Shown in pieces: positions 62,931-64,000 of a stretch of DNA of 64,000 nt (positions are counted from its first letter, which is position 1; each line of letters starts with the position of its first letter). The translations under genes and the position numbers were made by a program. The DNA is taken from assembly GCF_001723355.1 (NCBI RefSeq), contig NZ_LPWE01000013.1, positions 62,001 through 126,000 of the forward strand, read 5' to 3'. Source of the DNA: Methyloceanibacter stevinii (lineage in GTDB: Bacteria > Pseudomonadota > Alphaproteobacteria > Rhizobiales > Methyloligellaceae). The notes beneath the pieces were generated by a model. The model searched no databases. It was not told where the DNA came from and was given only the letters and a program-made list of their open reading frames with translations.

Positions 62931-64000
62931 ATGAAGATGCTGTTCGCGCAAGGACCGGCCGTAAAACTGGACCTCGCCAAGAAGCTTCTGCTGCTGAACT
63001 GGCCCTTTCTGGCGTTGATCACGGCGATCGTTCTCATCGGCATCGCCGCGCTTTATTCGGTGGCCGGCGGCTCGTTCGATCCATGGGCATCGCGGCAGGT
63101 CATGCGCTATTGCGTCGGCCTGGCGCTGCTGTTCGCCATCGCCTTCTCGGACATTCGCTGGTGGCTGAAAGGCGCTTACCCGCTGTTCATCCTTGCGCTC
63201 TTCCTCATGGCGCTCGTGCCACTCATCGGTGTAGAGAGCGGCGGCGCGCGGCGCTGGCTAGGCGTCGGGGAACTGAGCTTCCAACCCTCAGAGATGATGA
63301 AGATCGCTCTGGTTCTGGCGATCGCACGCTATTACCAGTGGCTGCCGCCGGAGAAGATCTGGCGCCCCGACGCGCTGATCCCGCCGCTGCTCATGATCGG
63401 CGTGCCGGCGCTGCTGGCGCTGACCCAGCCCGACCTCGGCACAGCCGCGCTGTTCGCGATTATCGGCGGAGGCATGATGTTCCTGGCCGGCGTGAGCTGG
63501 TTCTACTTCGCCGGCGCCATCGTCGCGGTCGTGGTCGCGCTGCCCTATGCCTGGGAGATGCTGCACGACTACCAGAAGCAGCGCGTGCTGACCTTCATCG
63601 ATCCGGAGACTGATCCGCTCGGCGCGGGCTACCACATCCTACAGTCCAAGATCGCCATCGGCTCCGGCGGGTTCAGCGGGAAGGGCTTCATGCACGGCAC
63701 CCAGGCCCAGCTGAACTTCCTGCCCGAGAAGCACACCGACTTCATCTTCACGATGTTCTCGGAGGAGATGGGGTTTGTCGGCGCCGTCATCCTGCTGGCG
63801 CTTTATCTGCTGGCACTGGTGTTCATCACCTTCATGGCGCTGCGCTGCCGCAGCATGTTCGCAAAGCTCATCGCGGGCGGCATGGGGCTGACGCTGTTCG
63901 CTTATGTGTTTATCAACGTGGCCATGGTGACCGGCCTCGTGCCCGTGGTCGGCGTGCCATTGCCGCTTGTCTCCTATGGCGGCACGTCCATGCTGACGAT
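62931..64000 (+). CDS. rodA: Elongasome SEDS glycosyltransferase RodA (3' truncated by window end)
   Basis: RodA polymerises lipid II for lateral wall growth with PBP2. From ATG 62931 (MKMLFAQGPAVKLDLAKKLLLLNW) the frame stays open to base 64000, 356 codons, without a stop. SEDS signatures: ESGGARRWLGVGELSFQPSEMMKIALVLAIARYYQ, LTQPDLGTAALF, LNFLPEKHTDFIFTMFSEEMGF and LPLVSYGGTSMLT at the very end. An ATG at 62891 overlapping the mrdA stop is in another frame and does not lead into this protein. The start is 36 bases after mrdA. Confidence 0.95.
   Translation, partial: MKMLFAQGPAVKLDLAKKLLLLNWPFLALITAIVLIGIAALYSVAGGSFDPWASRQVMRYCVGLALLFAIAFSDIRWWLKGAYPLFILALFLMALVPLIGVESGGARRWLGVGELSFQPSEMMKIALVLAIARYYQWLPPEKIWRPDALIPPLLMIGVPALLALTQPDLGTAALFAIIGGGMMFLAGVSWFYFAGAIVAVVVALPYAWEMLHDYQKQRVLTFIDPETDPLGAGYHILQSKIAIGSGGFSGKGFMHGTQAQLNFLPEKHTDFIFTMFSEEMGFVGAVILLALYLLALVFITFMALRCRSMFAKLIAGGMGLTLFAYVFINVAMVTGLVPVVGVPLPLVSYGGTSMLT

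Noticed and set aside
62891-63613. A 240-codon frame starting at the ATG overlapping the mrdA stop
   Set aside because: It is out of frame with the clear RodA sequence starting at 62931 and becomes Arg-rich.

Overview
This is a 64 kb, GC-rich chromosomal segment from an alphaproteobacterium, most likely a Hyphomicrobiales (Rhizobiales) member. The clues are gene order (mraY-murD-ftsW-murG-murC-murB-ddl-ftsQ-ftsA-ftsZ-lpxC-bamD-recN-ligA; thyA-dfrA-hflK-hflC-degP-miaA; leuA ... mreBCD-mrdA-rodA), a two-piece circularly permuted tmRNA with the tag ANDNYAEARLAA, an alpha-type SspB, and a CtrA-type box before ddl. Genus cannot be fixed from the sequence alone. Almost everything is housekeeping. 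I found no insertion sequence, prophage, CRISPR array, toxin-antitoxin pair or defence system.

Layout. 1-18.4 kb (+): peptidoglycan precursor and division genes, starting inside mraY, then lpxC, bamD, recN and ligA. 18.4-24.4 kb (-): a run transcribed as uvrD, a ChaC-like gamma-glutamylcyclotransferase, prmA, pepP and a SemiSWEET transporter. 24.6-31.2 kb (+): a small secreted Cys protein, a GlcD/D-lactate-dehydrogenase-like flavoprotein and a very long AsmA-like protein with an Ala/Glu-rich helical tail. 31.3-38.5 kb, mostly (-): an RHH protein, fumC, a glutaminase-STAS-cNMP fusion, sspB, ssrA and a PepSY-like protein, with a membrane HWE histidine kinase on (+). 38.6-45 kb (+): thyA, dfrA, hflKC, a DUF2065 protein, degP and miaA. 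45-47 kb (-): kup. 47.3-50.8 kb (+): ilvB, ilvH and ilvC with a strong terminator. 51-54 kb (+): a DUF2165 membrane protein, an NTF2-like protein and an L,D-transpeptidase. 54.1-55.9 kb (-): an SLC13-type transporter. 56.2-64 kb (+): a probable leuA leader peptide, leuA, mreB, mreC, mreD, mrdA and the start of rodA, which is cut by the window end.

Functionally, the two ends serve envelope growth: lipid II synthesis and the divisome at the left, the elongasome at the right. The middle holds branched-chain amino acid synthesis, folate/thymidylate synthesis, membrane proteolysis and ribosome rescue.

A caution applies throughout. At least 28 single-base indels, about 20 of them missing bases, interrupt or locally scramble about 20 genes, many of them essential (mraY, murC, ftsA, ftsZ, lpxC, ligA, mrdA and others). 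Real decay of so many essential genes is implausible, so I read these as consensus errors in a draft assembly. I annotate the genes as intact and give each suspected indel. Some come in compensating -1/+1 pairs that leave an open frame with a nonsense segment inside. All frameshift sites are estimates from reading the frames against known family sequence, not from alignments.
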